DNA from: Actibacterium sp. 188UL27-1
Lineage (GTDB): Bacteria; Pseudomonadota; Alphaproteobacteria; Rhodobacterales; Rhodobacteraceae
Length of the DNA: 64,000 bases
Direction: 5' to 3'
NCBI RefSeq assembly: GCF_016901225.1
Contig: NZ_JAFEUL010000004.1
Coordinates: 124,001 to 188,000 of the forward strand
This document shows positions 51,616 through 61,329 of this stretch, piece by piece (the first letter of the stretch is position 1; the number at the start of each line of letters is the position of its first letter). Under the pieces are notes generated by a model, which saw only the letters and a list, made by a program, of their open reading frames with translations, ran no database searches and was not told where the DNA came from. A program made the translations under genes and the position numbers.

Positions 51616-52644
51616 TCACACCGGTGCATCCTGTCGCAACAACCCCTCCGCTTTCAACTCAGCCCAAAGGTCGGCGGGTATTTCGGCATGGGCGGCTTTC
51701 AGGTTGCTCTGCGTCTCTGCCGCGCCTTGGCCGCCGGGAATGACGCTGACATGGGCCGGGTGGCGCAAGGGAAACTGGAACGCAGCCTCGACCAAGGGCA
51801 CGCCATGGGATTGGCAGATCGCCTCGATCCGGGCCACCCTGTCCAGAATGTCCTGCGGCGCGGGGTCATAATTGTAATACGCGCCGGATACCGGCCCCGT
51901 GGCCAGGATGCCGGAATTGTAGGCCCCACCCGCCACGATGCCGATCCCGCGCGCCTCGCAAAGCGGCAGAAAGCTGGTCAGTGCGTCCTGTTCCAGCAGG
52001 GTGTATCGACCGGCCAGCAGGAACAGGTCGAAATCCCCGCGTTCGGCAAGCGTCTGGCATACTTCCCATTCGTTGACGCCGCCGCCGATCGCGGCGACTG
52101 CGCCCTCTTCCCGAAGCTTGAGCATCGCATCATAGCCGCGCTGATCGAAGAATTCGTCGATCCGGGCATCTGACGCCGCCTTTGATCCATGGGTAAAGAT
52201 ACACAGGTCATGCACATAAAGGATATCGATCCGGCTGACGCCCAATCGTTCCATGGAAAACTCGATCGAGCGCATGACCCCGTCATAGCTGTAATCGTAA
52301 ACTTCCCGGCGTTGCGGGACCTCGAACCACTTGCCCAGGCCGGTCCGACCCTCGGGCGGGCATGGTTGCATCAACCGCCCGACCTTGGTGGAGAGCACGT
52401 AGTCATTCCGGGGCTTGTCGCGCAGAAAGCCGTTCAACCGTGTTTCTGACAGGCCCAACCCATAAAGGGGTGCGGTGTCATAATACCGGACGCCTCCGTC
52501 CCAGGCGGTGTCGAGTGTCGCACGGGCCTCCGTATCGCTGATCGCCTTATACAAATTACCCAAAGGGGCGGTGCCAAAGCCCAGTTCGGTAAAGGTCAAA
52601 CCGCCGGTCCCGTGGCGATCCCATTTGCGTGTCTTCAGGGTCAT
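51616..52644 (-). CDS. Aldo/keto reductase (D-threo-aldose 1-dehydrogenase-like)
   Basis: 342 residues. AKR motifs: G-F-G-T-A-P-L-G near 22, Y-D-T-A-P-L-Y-G near 55 with the catalytic Asp and Tyr, then a K and H in L-S-T-K-V-G-R and L-Y-V-H-D-L near 84 and 143 (tetrad D/Y/K/H complete). The pattern around Y-D-T-A-P-L-Y-G-L-G fits the L-fucose/D-threo-aldose dehydrogenase group. It is 9 nt upstream of nothing recognisable and 9 nt after the cupin gene, with which it may form a pair. Confidence 0.9.
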   Translation of the reverse strand: MTLKTRKWDRHGTGGLTFTELGFGTAPLGNLYKAISDTEARATLDTAWDGGVRYYDTAPLYGLGLSETRLNGFLRDKPRNDYVLSTKVGRLMQPCPPEGRTGLGKWFEVPQRREVYDYSYDGVMRSIEFSMERLGVSRIDILYVHDLCIFTHGSKAASDARIDEFFDQRGYDAMLKLREEGAVAAIGGGVNEWEVCQTLAERGDFDLFLLAGRYTLLEQDALTSFLPLCEARGIGIVAGGAYNSGILATGPVSGAYYNYDPAPQDILDRVARIEAICQSHGVPLVEAAFQFPLRHPAHVSVIPGGQGAAETQSNLKAAHAEIPADLWAELKAEGLLRQDAPV

Positions 52645-52653
52645 ATCGCTCCC

Positions 52654-53142
52654 CTACTTCTTGGTGCCGGCAACAGGTTCTTCGATGGCCTCGATATCAA
52701 CGAGGTTCCATTTCATGCCGGCATTGCGATAGATCCGTTTGTTCAAGCGGGTGTAATCGGCCATGTCATGGTCCAGGCGCTGGCCAACGACGATGCAACG
52801 AAACGTATCTGTCCCGGTATTCCTGATCGAATGAGCCAGGCCGCCCTTGCGGTAGCCCAGAAAATCACCGGCCTTGATCTCCTGTGCCGTTTCGCCGGTA
52901 TAGGCGGTTGCGGTCCCGTCCAGCACGTAGACACATTCATCTTCGTAGTAATGCATGTGATGCTCGGTTGTCTCATCGCCAGGTTCGACTTCGATGATAT
53001 GAAAACCAAGGCCGGTAAGCCCCGTTAGATCGCCCAGGGATTTGTTGACCCGGCGGGCCTGCGGGTTGAGGAAATGGGTCTTGTCCAACCCAGCCATCGC
53101 GGCAATCTCCTCTCGCGTGACGAGATATTTATCCGTGTCCAT
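52654..53142 (-). CDS. Cupin-domain protein
   Basis: 162 residues. A single cupin barrel with the metal motif E-H-H-M-H-Y-Y-E-D-E near 60-69 (two His and Glu as usual) and G-G-L-A-H-S near 99 (third His). Metal-binding small enzyme or sensor; function not inferable. It precedes the aldo/keto reductase. Confidence 0.88.
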   Translation of the reverse strand: MDTDKYLVTREEIAAMAGLDKTHFLNPQARRVNKSLGDLTGLTGLGFHIIEVEPGDETTEHHMHYYEDECVYVLDGTATAYTGETAQEIKAGDFLGYRKGGLAHSIRNTGTDTFRCIVVGQRLDHDMADYTRLNKRIYRNAGMKWNLVDIEAIEEPVAGTKK

Positions 53143-53202
53143 ACGCGCCCCCTCTTGGCAAGTTCAGAGGCATCCTTTCAGGCGTCGATGCCCGCGACAA
53201 GG

Positions 53203-54027
53203 TCAGGAACGTTCCGCGCGTTTTGCGGCATCCCACAGCGCGTCCATCTCCTGCAAGGTGGCATCGTTCGGTGTGCGACCATCGGCGGCCAGCGCATCTT
53301 CGATGCTGCCAAAGCGGCGGGTGAACTTCGCGTTGGTCCGGCGGAGCGCGGCTTCGGGATCTACATCCATGTGGCGAGCGAGGTTGACCATCACGAAAAG
53401 CAGATCCCCCATCTCATCCTCGATATGATGGGCATCCGCGGTCTCCGCGGCTTCGGTTAGTTCGGCGGCCTCCTCGGCGATCTTTGCCAGAACATCGCGG
53501 GTCTCCCCCCAATCAAAGCCCACGCGCGCCGCCCGCTTTTGCAGCTTCAGAGCGCGGGTCATGGAGGGCAACCCCAGAGCCACGCCATCCAGGGTCCGAA
53601 CCTCCCCCTTTGCAGCACGTTCGCTTGCCTTTTGCGCCTCCCAGTCGCGGGTCTGCTGATCTGCGGACTTGTCCCGGCTTTGATCGCCAAAGACATGGGG
53701 ATGGCGGGCCACCATCTTGTCAGCAATGGCGGTTGCAATGGAGTGGAAGGTGAATCGCTCATCCTCCTCTCCCATCTGGGCGAAATACACGACCTGCAAC
53801 AGCAGATCGCCCAATTCGCCTTGCAATTCGTCCCAGGCCTGCCGCGCAACAGCGTCGGCCACCTCATATGCTTCCTCGATCGTGAAGGGGGCTATGGTGG
53901 TGTAGGTCTGTTCGATATCCCAGGGGCATCCGGTCTGGGGATCACGCAGCCGCCGCATGATTTCCAAAAGGCGCGGAAGACCGCCGCTTGGGTCATGAAC
54001 GAGCGCGTCGGATATTGGATCGGTCAT
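53203..54027 (-). CDS. mazG: Nucleoside triphosphate pyrophosphohydrolase
   Basis: 274 residues from the ATG at 54027; the earlier frame start is not needed. Two MazG domains with E-E-x-Y-E near 51 and E-E-A-A-E near 190, each followed by an E-x-x-D motif (G-E-L-G-D-L-L and D-E-M-G-D-L-L). It hydrolyses NTPs, and in E. coli it lowers ppGpp. Divergent from the M20 amidohydrolase gene across 55 bp. Confidence 0.93.
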   Translation of the reverse strand: MTDPISDALVHDPSGGLPRLLEIMRRLRDPQTGCPWDIEQTYTTIAPFTIEEAYEVADAVARQAWDELQGELGDLLLQVVYFAQMGEEDERFTFHSIATAIADKMVARHPHVFGDQSRDKSADQQTRDWEAQKASERAAKGEVRTLDGVALGLPSMTRALKLQKRAARVGFDWGETRDVLAKIAEEAAELTEAAETADAHHIEDEMGDLLFVMVNLARHMDVDPEAALRRTNAKFTRRFGSIEDALAADGRTPNDATLQEMDALWDAAKRAERS

Positions 54028-54082
54028 TGCGTGCGGTCCCTCGATGCGGTTTGGTGAGTTATCCCAAGCGAGAGACCATGCC

Positions 54083-55252
54083 ATGCCCGTCGTCAACCGA
54101 ATTGCTGACTATTCCGCGGACATGACAGCTTGGCGGCGGCATTTGCATGCCCATCCGGAACTGAATTTCGAATGCCATACGACCGCGGATTTTGTGGTGG
54201 AGCGCTTGCGGGAGTTTGGCGTGGACGAAATCCACGAGGGCATTGCCACAAGCGGTGTGGTGGCGGTCATCCAGGGGCGCGGGACCAGCGAACGGATCAC
54301 CGGATTGCGTGCGGATATGGATGCCTTACCCATCGCGGAAGAGACGGGTCTGGACCATGCCTCCACCGCGCCGGGCAAAATGCATGCCTGCGGCCATGAT
54401 GGTCACACAACCATGCTGTTGGGGGCCGGGCGCTACCTGGCAGAAACGCGCAATTTCGCGGGGCGCATCGTCTTGATCTTTCAACCGGCCGAAGAAGGCG
54501 GCGGTGGTGCGGGTGTCATGGTTGATGATGGCGTGATGGACCGGTTCGGCATTACCGAGGTTTATGCCATCCACAACGTTCCCGGCCTGGTCCAGGGCAG
54601 TTTCACAACGCGCACCGGGCCGATCATGGCAGCGGTCGACACGTTCGAGGTGTTCATCACGGGGCGCGGCGGCCACGGGGCCAGACCACAGGAGACATGC
54701 GATCCGATTATCGCGCTTTTGGGGATTTCGAATGCGCTGCAGACGATTGTCAGCCGAAATGCCAGCGCCCTGGACAAGCTGGTGGTCAGCATCACGCAAG
54801 TTCATGCAGGCACGACCGACAATGTGATCCCCGAAACCTCTTATATCTGCGGGACGGTGCGGACATTCTCCCCCGATGTGCAGGACATGGTCGAACGGCG
54901 CATGAAAGAGATCGTTGCGGGGCAGGCGGCGAGCTATGGTGTTGACGCACGTCTGGCCTATACCCGCGGTTATCCCGCCACAGTCAATCACGCGAATCAA
55001 ACGGCGTTTGCCGCAGAGGTCGCGGCTGAGGTTGCCGGGGCCAGCGCCGTCACCTCCGATGGCCCGATGGAAATGGGGGCCGAGGATTTCGCCTATATGC
55101 TGGAGGCACGGCCTGGTGCCTATCTATTCATGGGCCAGGGGGAGAGCGCGGGCCTGCACCATCCGAAATACGATTTCAACGATGCGGTGGCACCAACCGG
55201 GGCGAGTTTTTTTGCCCGCCTAGTCGAACGGGCCCAACCGGTGGCGCGATAG
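54083..55252 (+). CDS. M20-family amidohydrolase (HipO/hippurate hydrolase-like)
   Basis: 389 residues from the ATG at 54083. Metal and catalytic residues match M20D: M-H-A-C-G-H-D-G-H near 96-104 (Cys, His, His), then E-E-G-G-G-G near 138, and the His of A-I-H-N near 164. It cleaves an N-acyl amide (hippurate-like or N-acetyl amino acid). It is directly followed by two ureohydrolases (TAG-ATG), which suggests removal of an acyl group from a guanidino compound before guanidine release. Confidence 0.92.
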   Translation: MPVVNRIADYSADMTAWRRHLHAHPELNFECHTTADFVVERLREFGVDEIHEGIATSGVVAVIQGRGTSERITGLRADMDALPIAEETGLDHASTAPGKMHACGHDGHTTMLLGAGRYLAETRNFAGRIVLIFQPAEEGGGGAGVMVDDGVMDRFGITEVYAIHNVPGLVQGSFTTRTGPIMAAVDTFEVFITGRGGHGARPQETCDPIIALLGISNALQTIVSRNASALDKLVVSITQVHAGTTDNVIPETSYICGTVRTFSPDVQDMVERRMKEIVAGQAASYGVDARLAYTRGYPATVNHANQTAFAAEVAAEVAGASAVTSDGPMEMGAEDFAYMLEARPGAYLFMGQGESAGLHHPKYDFNDAVAPTGASFFARLVERAQPVAR

Positions 55253-56212
55253 ATGGCGCTGGAAGACGCTAAAAATCAGGTCGATCTGGCCTTTACCCGC
55301 GATGGCCTGAAAGGTCCGGCCAGCGAGAACACATTTGGCGGTGCGGTCTCTTTCCTGCGGCGGCGCTATACCAAGGATCTGACCGGCGTGGATCTGGCAA
55401 TTACCGGCGTGCCCTTTGACCAGGCGGTGACCAACCGTCCGGGCACTCGGCTGGGCCCCCGTGCGATCCGGGAAGCCAGCACCCTGCAACCCTATGATCC
55501 GCCCTATGGGTGGGGGTTTGATCCGCTGTCGGAGTTGGCGATTGCAGATTATGGCGATCTGGCTTTTGACTATGCCAAGGTGCCGAATTTCCCCCAGGCG
55601 TTGACGACCCATATCGCTGGGATCCTTGCGGCGGGGCCGGGGGTGATCAGCCTGGGTGGGGATCACTTTGTGAGCTACCCTATCTTGCGGGCATTCGCCG
55701 ACCGCTTTGGCCCGGTGGCGCTGGTTCAGTTCGATGCCCATTCAGACACCTGGCCCGATGAAGATCGCAGCCGGATCGACCATGGCACCATGTTTTACAA
55801 GGCGGTTGAGGATGGGCTGATCCTGCCCGAAGCCTCTGTCCAGATCGGCATTCGCACCACCAATCCCGATCCGCTTGGCATTGCCCAGATCGACGCACGC
55901 GCGGTGCATGAGGCGGCCCCGGGTGACGTGGCGGCCCGGATCAAACAGATCGTGGGTGACCGCCCCGTCTACCTGACCTTTGATATTGATTGCCTGGACC
56001 CCGCCTTTGCCCCGGGGACGGGCACACCTGTCTGGGGCGGACTCAGTTCGGCCCAGGCGGCGGCGATTTTGCGGGATCTGGCCGGCATCAACCTGGTGGG
56101 CGGCGATGTGGTCGAGGTGTCACCCCCCTTTGACGTGGGCAACGTCACGGCCGTGGCAGCAGCCCATGTGGTGACCGAATTGATCTGTCTGTGGGGGTGG
56201 ACCCGACGATGA
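55253..56212 (+). CDS. Agmatinase/ureohydrolase family enzyme 1
   Basis: 319 residues, directly after the M20 gene. Mn2+ motifs: G-G-D-H-F near 125, D-A-H-S-D near 154 and F-D-I-D-C-L-D-P-A near 243. SpeB-type fold; hydrolyses a guanidino group to urea and an amine. Substrate could be agmatine, guanidinobutyrate or guanidinopropionate. The stop overlaps the second ureohydrolase start by 4 nt. Confidence 0.9.
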   Translation: MALEDAKNQVDLAFTRDGLKGPASENTFGGAVSFLRRRYTKDLTGVDLAITGVPFDQAVTNRPGTRLGPRAIREASTLQPYDPPYGWGFDPLSELAIADYGDLAFDYAKVPNFPQALTTHIAGILAAGPGVISLGGDHFVSYPILRAFADRFGPVALVQFDAHSDTWPDEDRSRIDHGTMFYKAVEDGLILPEASVQIGIRTTNPDPLGIAQIDARAVHEAAPGDVAARIKQIVGDRPVYLTFDIDCLDPAFAPGTGTPVWGGLSSAQAAAILRDLAGINLVGGDVVEVSPPFDVGNVTAVAAAHVVTELICLWGWTRR

Positions 56213-57150
56213 CCCATCAGCCGCTTTCCGGTAATGATATGCCCCGCTTTGCCGGTCCAGGCACGTTCATGCGCCTGCCCGCCGCAGAGACGGCGGAGGG
56301 TCTGGACGTGGCGTTCATCGGCGTTCCCATGGATATCGGCACAAGTTGGCGATCCGGCACCCGATTTGGGCCAAAGGCGATCCGCGCCGAAAGCGCCATG
56401 ATCCGCCCCCATAATATCCAGACTGGTGCGGCCCCGTTCGATAAGCTGCATTGCGCCGATATCGGCGACGTTGCAATTAACACCTTCAACCTGACCGACA
56501 GTCTGACGCGGATCAAGGCGGCTATTTCAAAGGTGCTATCCGCCGGTGCGATCCCCATGACGTTGGGCGGCGATCACACATTGACGCTGCCGATCCTGCG
56601 GACGATGGCCGCCGCCCATGGCCCGCTTGCCCTGATCCATATCGATGCCCATGCGGATGTGAACGACACGATGTTTGGTGAGGCCGAGGCCCATGGCACC
56701 GTCTTTCGCCGCGCCTATGATGAGGGTCTGCTGATCCCCAACAAGGTCTGGCAGGTGGGACTGCGGGGCACAGGCTATGGCGCCGATGACTTTGAAGAGC
56801 CGCGCGGCTGGGGCTTTAATCTTGTGACTGCGCCCGAGATCTGGCACCGGTCGCTGACGCCGCTGGGAATGCAGATCCGCCACCAATTGTTGGGGCACAA
56901 GGTCTATATCACCTATGACATCGACAGCCTTGACCCCGCTTTCGCCCCAGGGACGGGCACACCCGAAATCGGCGGGCTGACAACACCGCAGGCGATGGAA
57001 TTGATCCGCAGCTTTCGTGGCCTGGATATCGTCGGATGCGATCTGGTCGAGGTTTCACCGCCCTATGACACGAGCGGCAACACCGCCCTCGTCGCCGCCA
57101 ACCTGATGTATGAATTGCTTTGCATATTGCCGGGTGTTTGGTCCGACTGA
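56209..57150 (+). CDS. Agmatinase/ureohydrolase family enzyme 2
   Basis: 313 residues from the ATG at 56209, in a 4-nt overlap with the first. Motifs G-G-D-H-T near 121, D-A-H-A-D near 145 and Y-D-I-D-S-L-D-P-A near 237, complete Mn2+ ligands. The gene is clearly a paralogue of its neighbour but with different specificity loops (R-P-H-N-I near 70). Two in tandem suggest two related guanidino substrates. Confidence 0.9.
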   Translation: MTHQPLSGNDMPRFAGPGTFMRLPAAETAEGLDVAFIGVPMDIGTSWRSGTRFGPKAIRAESAMIRPHNIQTGAAPFDKLHCADIGDVAINTFNLTDSLTRIKAAISKVLSAGAIPMTLGGDHTLTLPILRTMAAAHGPLALIHIDAHADVNDTMFGEAEAHGTVFRRAYDEGLLIPNKVWQVGLRGTGYGADDFEEPRGWGFNLVTAPEIWHRSLTPLGMQIRHQLLGHKVYITYDIDSLDPAFAPGTGTPEIGGLTTPQAMELIRSFRGLDIVGCDLVEVSPPYDTSGNTALVAANLMYELLCILPGVWSD

Positions 57151-57367
57151 ACGCAATCCTGGCCCAGCGCGCCGCTGAAGCGCTGAATTGACCTTTCCGG
57201 GAATGACAGGTTTCACGCTCCGGAACGGACATCGATGGCCGCCGTTCTGGCGCTGGTCGGGCGGGGACGCGGCCCCTTGGCGAAAAACGCCGCTTTTGCG
57301 GATGGGCGCGTTGCCTTGAACCATCTTCAAACCCATATCCGATGGGTCAGGGACAGGATAAGACATC

Positions 57368-57835
57368 ATGAAAAAGGTCGGTAAAATTTTGGGATATTTC
57401 ATTCTCTTTGTAGCCGTCGTGTTTGTGGGGGCAGGGATCTGGTTTCGCATCGCACCGTCTGATCCAACCGTCTGGCACACCGACCCGGCATTGGCCGAAC
57501 CCGGGCCGGGCCGCGTCGTTTTGAAAGCCGACGGTGGGGATCGGGCAGGGCCAGAATTTGACATGGCACCGGAAGCGGTTCTGACGCAATTTGATGCGAT
57601 TGCTATGGCGGAACCGCGCACCACCCGACTGGCCGGTGGTCCGGACAAGGGGCGGATCACCTATGTGAGCCGTTCGCTTGTCATGGGCTTTCCCGATTAC
57701 ACGACTGTCGAGGCGGTCCCGACAGAGACGGGCACACAGCTGATCATCCATGGGCGGTTGCGCTACGGGCAGTCGGATATGGGCGTCAACTCAGCCCGCG
57801 TCGACCGTTGGCTGGCTCAGTTGGGGCAGGGATGA
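57368..57835 (+). CDS. DUF1499-family protein, membrane-anchored
   Basis: 155 residues with one N-terminal hydrophobic helix (~8-26). The rest shows the DUF1499 pattern (V-E-A-V-P-T-E-T-G near 117). Function unknown. Its last 45 nt overlap the 3' end of the antisense Cys-rich gene at 57791-58066. Confidence 0.78.
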   Translation: MKKVGKILGYFILFVAVVFVGAGIWFRIAPSDPTVWHTDPALAEPGPGRVVLKADGGDRAGPEFDMAPEAVLTQFDAIAMAEPRTTRLAGGPDKGRITYVSRSLVMGFPDYTTVEAVPTETGTQLIIHGRLRYGQSDMGVNSARVDRWLAQLGQG

Positions 57836-58066
57836 GGTTGAACATCCCGATTGCTGCTCGCGCCACATCGGCACATTCAGTGACATTTCGCATCGCGCCA
57901 TAAAGAGCCGCCCGTCAACCTGTAGACAGATCAATTGCCCCAATTCGACGCGACTGCCGGAACTATCGGTGCAATAGCAATCTTCGGTTTTCTTTTGAGC
58001 GTGTTGTGCGATGCCGCTGCCAGCGGACAGACACAACAACAGGGATAAAACAACCAAACAGCGCAT
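57791..58066 (-). CDS. Small exported Cys-rich protein
   Basis: 91 residues from the ATG at 58066, followed by a signal peptide (about 1-20, ending G-I-A-Q). The mature part has C-Y-C-T-D near 30, I-C-L-Q-V-D-G-R near 46 and M-A-R-C-E-M-S-L-N near 57, then a final Cys; this is a family I have seen in other Rhodobacterales as small periplasmic proteins. It converges on and overlaps the 3' end of the DUF1499 gene by 45 nt. Role unknown; the paired cysteines suggest disulfide bonding. Confidence 0.7.
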   Translation of the reverse strand: MRCLVVLSLLLCLSAGSGIAQHAQKKTEDCYCTDSSGSRVELGQLICLQVDGRLFMARCEMSLNVPMWREQQSGCSTSSLPQLSQPTVDAG

Positions 58067-58129
58067 TGAGAAATCGTAGCACAAGCTGTGCCCTTGACCA
58101 AGTCTGCGCAATGGGTAACGACACGCGTC

Positions 58130-59185
58130 ATGGTTCCGAAACACAGATTGGATGAGATCACGGCGCGCTTTCAGTTTCTGGAGGCGAAGATGGCCGATGG
58201 CGCGGCAGGGGCGGACATTGCCCAACTGGCGCAGGAATATGCTCAGCTCAAACCTGTTGTCGCTGAAATCACCACTTACAAACAATGCCTAGCCGACCTG
58301 GAAGATGCCGAAGAGATGCTGGCCGACCCAGAGATGCGCAGCTTGGCCGAAGAGGAGCTGCCTCGCCTCAAGCGGGCATTGCCGGAGCTTGAGCATTCGT
58401 TGCAACTTGCCCTTTTGCCTAAAGATGATGCAGATGAACGCGCCGCCATGATCGAAATCCGGCCGGGAACGGGTGGTGATGAGGCGTCTCTATTCGCTGG
58501 TGATCTGCTGCGGATGTATCAACGCTATGCCGAAGGGCAGGGTTGGCGGTTCGAGATCATGGAAGAAGCGCTGACCGAACTGGGCGGCGTCAAGGAAGTG
58601 ACAGCGCATGTGAAGGGGCAGGGGGTCTTCGCCCGGTTGAAATACGAATCCGGCGTACACCGCGTCCAGCGTGTACCCACCACGGAAAGCGGCGGGCGCA
58701 TCCACACCTCTGCCGCAACCGTGGCCGTATTGCCCGAAGCCGAGGAGGTCGATATCGACATTCCCGCAACGGATATCAGGATCGACACGATGCGTGCCAG
58801 CGGGGCGGGCGGTCAGCATGTGAACACCACCGATTCAGCCGTTCGGATCACCCATATGCCCAGCGGGATCGTCGTGACCAGTTCCGAAAAGTCACAGCAC
58901 CAGAACCGGGCCATCGCGATGCAGGTTCTGCGGGCCAAGCTATATGATCTGGAACGACAAAAGGCCGATGATGCGCGGGCGGCGGATCGCAAGTCTCAGG
59001 TGGGCAGCGGTGACCGGTCTGAACGGATCCGCACCTATAACTTCCCCCAGGGCCGGATGACCGATCACCGCATCAACCTGACGCTTTATAAGCTGGAACA
59101 GGTCATGCAGGGCGATTTGACCGATATCGTCGATGCCCTCACAGCCGATGAGCAAGCCCAGAAACTGGCGGAGTTGAACCCGTGA
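58130..59185 (+). CDS. prfA: Peptide chain release factor 1
   Basis: 351 residues from the ATG at 58130, which gives the M-V-P-K start usual for this group; the frame continues up but without need. G-G-Q in G-A-G-G-Q-H-V near 225-231 is the peptidyl-tRNA hydrolysis motif. The codon-recognition tripeptide, usually P-A-T or P-V-T, reads P-T-T near 186. It is directly upstream of prmC, as in many bacteria, because PrmC methylates the G-G-Q glutamine. Confidence 0.95.
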   Translation: MVPKHRLDEITARFQFLEAKMADGAAGADIAQLAQEYAQLKPVVAEITTYKQCLADLEDAEEMLADPEMRSLAEEELPRLKRALPELEHSLQLALLPKDDADERAAMIEIRPGTGGDEASLFAGDLLRMYQRYAEGQGWRFEIMEEALTELGGVKEVTAHVKGQGVFARLKYESGVHRVQRVPTTESGGRIHTSAATVAVLPEAEEVDIDIPATDIRIDTMRASGAGGQHVNTTDSAVRITHMPSGIVVTSSEKSQHQNRAIAMQVLRAKLYDLERQKADDARAADRKSQVGSGDRSERIRTYNFPQGRMTDHRINLTLYKLEQVMQGDLTDIVDALTADEQAQKLAELNP

Positions 59186-60051
59186 ACCCAATTTTTATGC
59201 CCGGCCAACAAGGCAATCAGGTGATCGCGACGGCTGTGCGCTGGTTGCGTGATGCCGGTGTTGATGACGCCCCGCGGGATGCCAGGATCTTGCTTGCCCA
59301 TGCGCTGCGGATTTCTCCTGCTGCGCTGACGCCGCGCATACATGATACGCTGACGGACGCAGAGCTTAAATCCTACGGCAGCCTGATCGAACAACGCCGT
59401 ATGCGGCAACCCGTTGCACAGATCGTGGGGTATCGCCGTTTTGCGACCCGCACGTTCAAGGTCACACCGGATGTGATGGACCCGCGGCCAGAGACAGAGA
59501 CATTGATCGAACTCGCCAAGGCGGAACCCTATACCAATGTGTTGGACCTTGGTGTTGGATCCGGTGCGATCCTGCTGACATTGCTGGCCGACCGGCGCGG
59601 GCAGGCGCGGGGCACAGGCGTCGATCTGACCGAGGAAGCCTGTGCCGTGGCCTATGCCAATGCCCAATCCACCGGCGTTGTCGAGCAGGCAGACATCTTC
59701 ATCTCGGACTGGTTCCAATATGTGGAAGGCCAGTTCGATCTGATTGTCAGCAACCCCCCGTATATCGCTGCGCAGGAAATGGAGCTGTTGCAACCCGAGG
59801 TTCATGACTGGGAGCCGCATACAGCCCTGACCGATGGCGTAGATGGTCTGACAGCCTATCGCCGGATTGCTGCGGATCTTTTGACCTATCTCAGCCCGGG
59901 TGGGCGCTTTCTGTGCGAGATCGGACCCAGCCAGGGCGCAGCCGTAAGTGAAATTCTATCGGCTGCTGGCCTTGCGGATGTGACCGTTCATACCGATATC
60001 GATGGCAGAGATCGCGTGGTCGCAGCACGACATTCGACCGGTTCGGTCTGA
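59182..60051 (+). CDS. prmC: Protein-(glutamine-N5) methyltransferase
   Basis: 289 residues, GTG start overlapping the prfA stop by 4 nt. SAM motif D-L-G-V-G-S-G-A-I near 122-130 and the catalytic N-P-P-Y near 192. It methylates release-factor Gln in the G-G-Q motif. Standard partner of prfA. Confidence 0.95.
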   Translation: MNPIFMPGQQGNQVIATAVRWLRDAGVDDAPRDARILLAHALRISPAALTPRIHDTLTDAELKSYGSLIEQRRMRQPVAQIVGYRRFATRTFKVTPDVMDPRPETETLIELAKAEPYTNVLDLGVGSGAILLTLLADRRGQARGTGVDLTEEACAVAYANAQSTGVVEQADIFISDWFQYVEGQFDLIVSNPPYIAAQEMELLQPEVHDWEPHTALTDGVDGLTAYRRIAADLLTYLSPGGRFLCEIGPSQGAAVSEILSAAGLADVTVHTDIDGRDRVVAARHSTGSV

Positions 60052-60269
60052 TTTGATGCACAATCCCCCGCGCAAAGCACCCAAACACATAAATTTGGGC
60101 TTGTTTAACCGGACGGGTCGTGTTTACTCGCACGGCGGGATGCAGGATGGTAATCCTCCCTGTCGAATAGCCATAACATGGTTGGACCTCACGCGCAGCT
60201 TTCAGGCGCAACAGGCTAAACCCAATCAGGTCCACCCCCTACCGCAACAAGGCGGGACATAAGAAACGT

Positions 60270-60986
60270 ATGAGATCAAGCAAGTCACGGTCGCGGTCGA
60301 AATCGAACCGCTCACGCTCCATGGGCAATGTTGTCAATCGGGTGTTTGATAGTTCTGGCCCCGAGGGTAAAGTACGCGGGACCCCCCAGCAGATCATTGA
60401 AAAATATACCCAACTGGCGCGCGATGCGACCTTGGGCAATGACCGGGTTGCGGCTGAAAACTTTCAGCAACATGCGGAGCATTACACACGCATGCTGGCA
60501 GAAGCGCAGCGGGAACAAGAAGCCCGGCGTGAGCAGCAGGAACAGCAACAACAGCAGCAGCGGGACCGTCACCGCGAACGCAATGAGGGGGATGGCGGGC
60601 AGAATCGTCAGAACCGTAATGATGGCCAATCAAACCAGACCACCCCCGAAACACCGCAACCCGAGGTGACGGTCGAAGAGCCCCAAAACACCGAACGGCC
60701 TCCGGTGCCGACGGACCCACAAGACGCGCCCCAACCCGATATCGCACAGGCGCAGCCGCCACAGCCCGATGTGATCGACCTGGATGACAGCAACAGCGAT
60801 AGCGGCCTAGTAGAAACGCCGGAAAGCAAGCCAAAGCCCAAGCGGGCGCCCCGGGCCAGGAAACCGCGCACTCCGAAACCGAAAGCTGACAAGCCCGCAG
60901 ATGAGGCACCGTCCGAGGGCTCTGCTGAGCCGACATCAACCGAAACGCCGCCGCGCGTATCAGACGCTCCGGAAGCTGCAGAATAA
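60270..60986 (+). CDS. DUF4167-domain protein
   Basis: 238 residues. The N-terminal ~80 residues are DUF4167 (S-R-S-x-N-R-S near 10, then V-x-N-R-V-F-D-S-S-G-P near 22). It is followed by a Gln-rich run near 90 and a Pro/Glu/Lys-rich tail with K-P-K-x repeats, probably disordered. An alphaproteobacterial protein usually beside prmC; function not established. 218-bp gap from prmC. Confidence 0.9.
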   Translation: MRSSKSRSRSKSNRSRSMGNVVNRVFDSSGPEGKVRGTPQQIIEKYTQLARDATLGNDRVAAENFQQHAEHYTRMLAEAQREQEARREQQEQQQQQQRDRHRERNEGDGGQNRQNRNDGQSNQTTPETPQPEVTVEEPQNTERPPVPTDPQDAPQPDIAQAQPPQPDVIDLDDSNSDSGLVETPESKPKPKRAPRARKPRTPKPKADKPADEAPSEGSAEPTSTETPPRVSDAPEAAE

Positions 60987-61329
60987 CCGCGATCACGCCT
61001 GTCAAACCTATGGGAGCGGATCGGTTTTATCGGACCGCTTTGTGATCCGCGGCGAGTGTCTTTCGGACCGCAGAAGGGGTTTTCACTGGACGTTAACGCT
61101 GCGGATGAGAGATACGACGCCTATCGTGTTGTAACGTTCGTCCGGCCTCAGAACGCACCAGACCAGATTGCTGACCGCGAGAAACTTAGTGGCCCAGTCG
61201 CACGGCAAACGGGCCGTAGCGTCTTACGAAATATCTGAAACATCCAGTATCACTTAACGCGTTGAAATCTTTGGTTTCAGGCAGCGCTAAGTGATCCAGA
61301 CTTTCAGACTAACTGCAAGACGCCCCTTT
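60987..61329. other. 343-bp intergenic region with an imperfect stem-loop
   Basis: This region lies between the convergent DUF4167 and ksgA genes. The only structure I can support is a stem at 61249-61295: ATCACTTA (61249-61256) pairs with TAAGTGAT (61288-61295), with inner CGC/GCG pairs and a small inner hairpin, and no T-run. No coding frame here has support. Confidence 0.5.
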
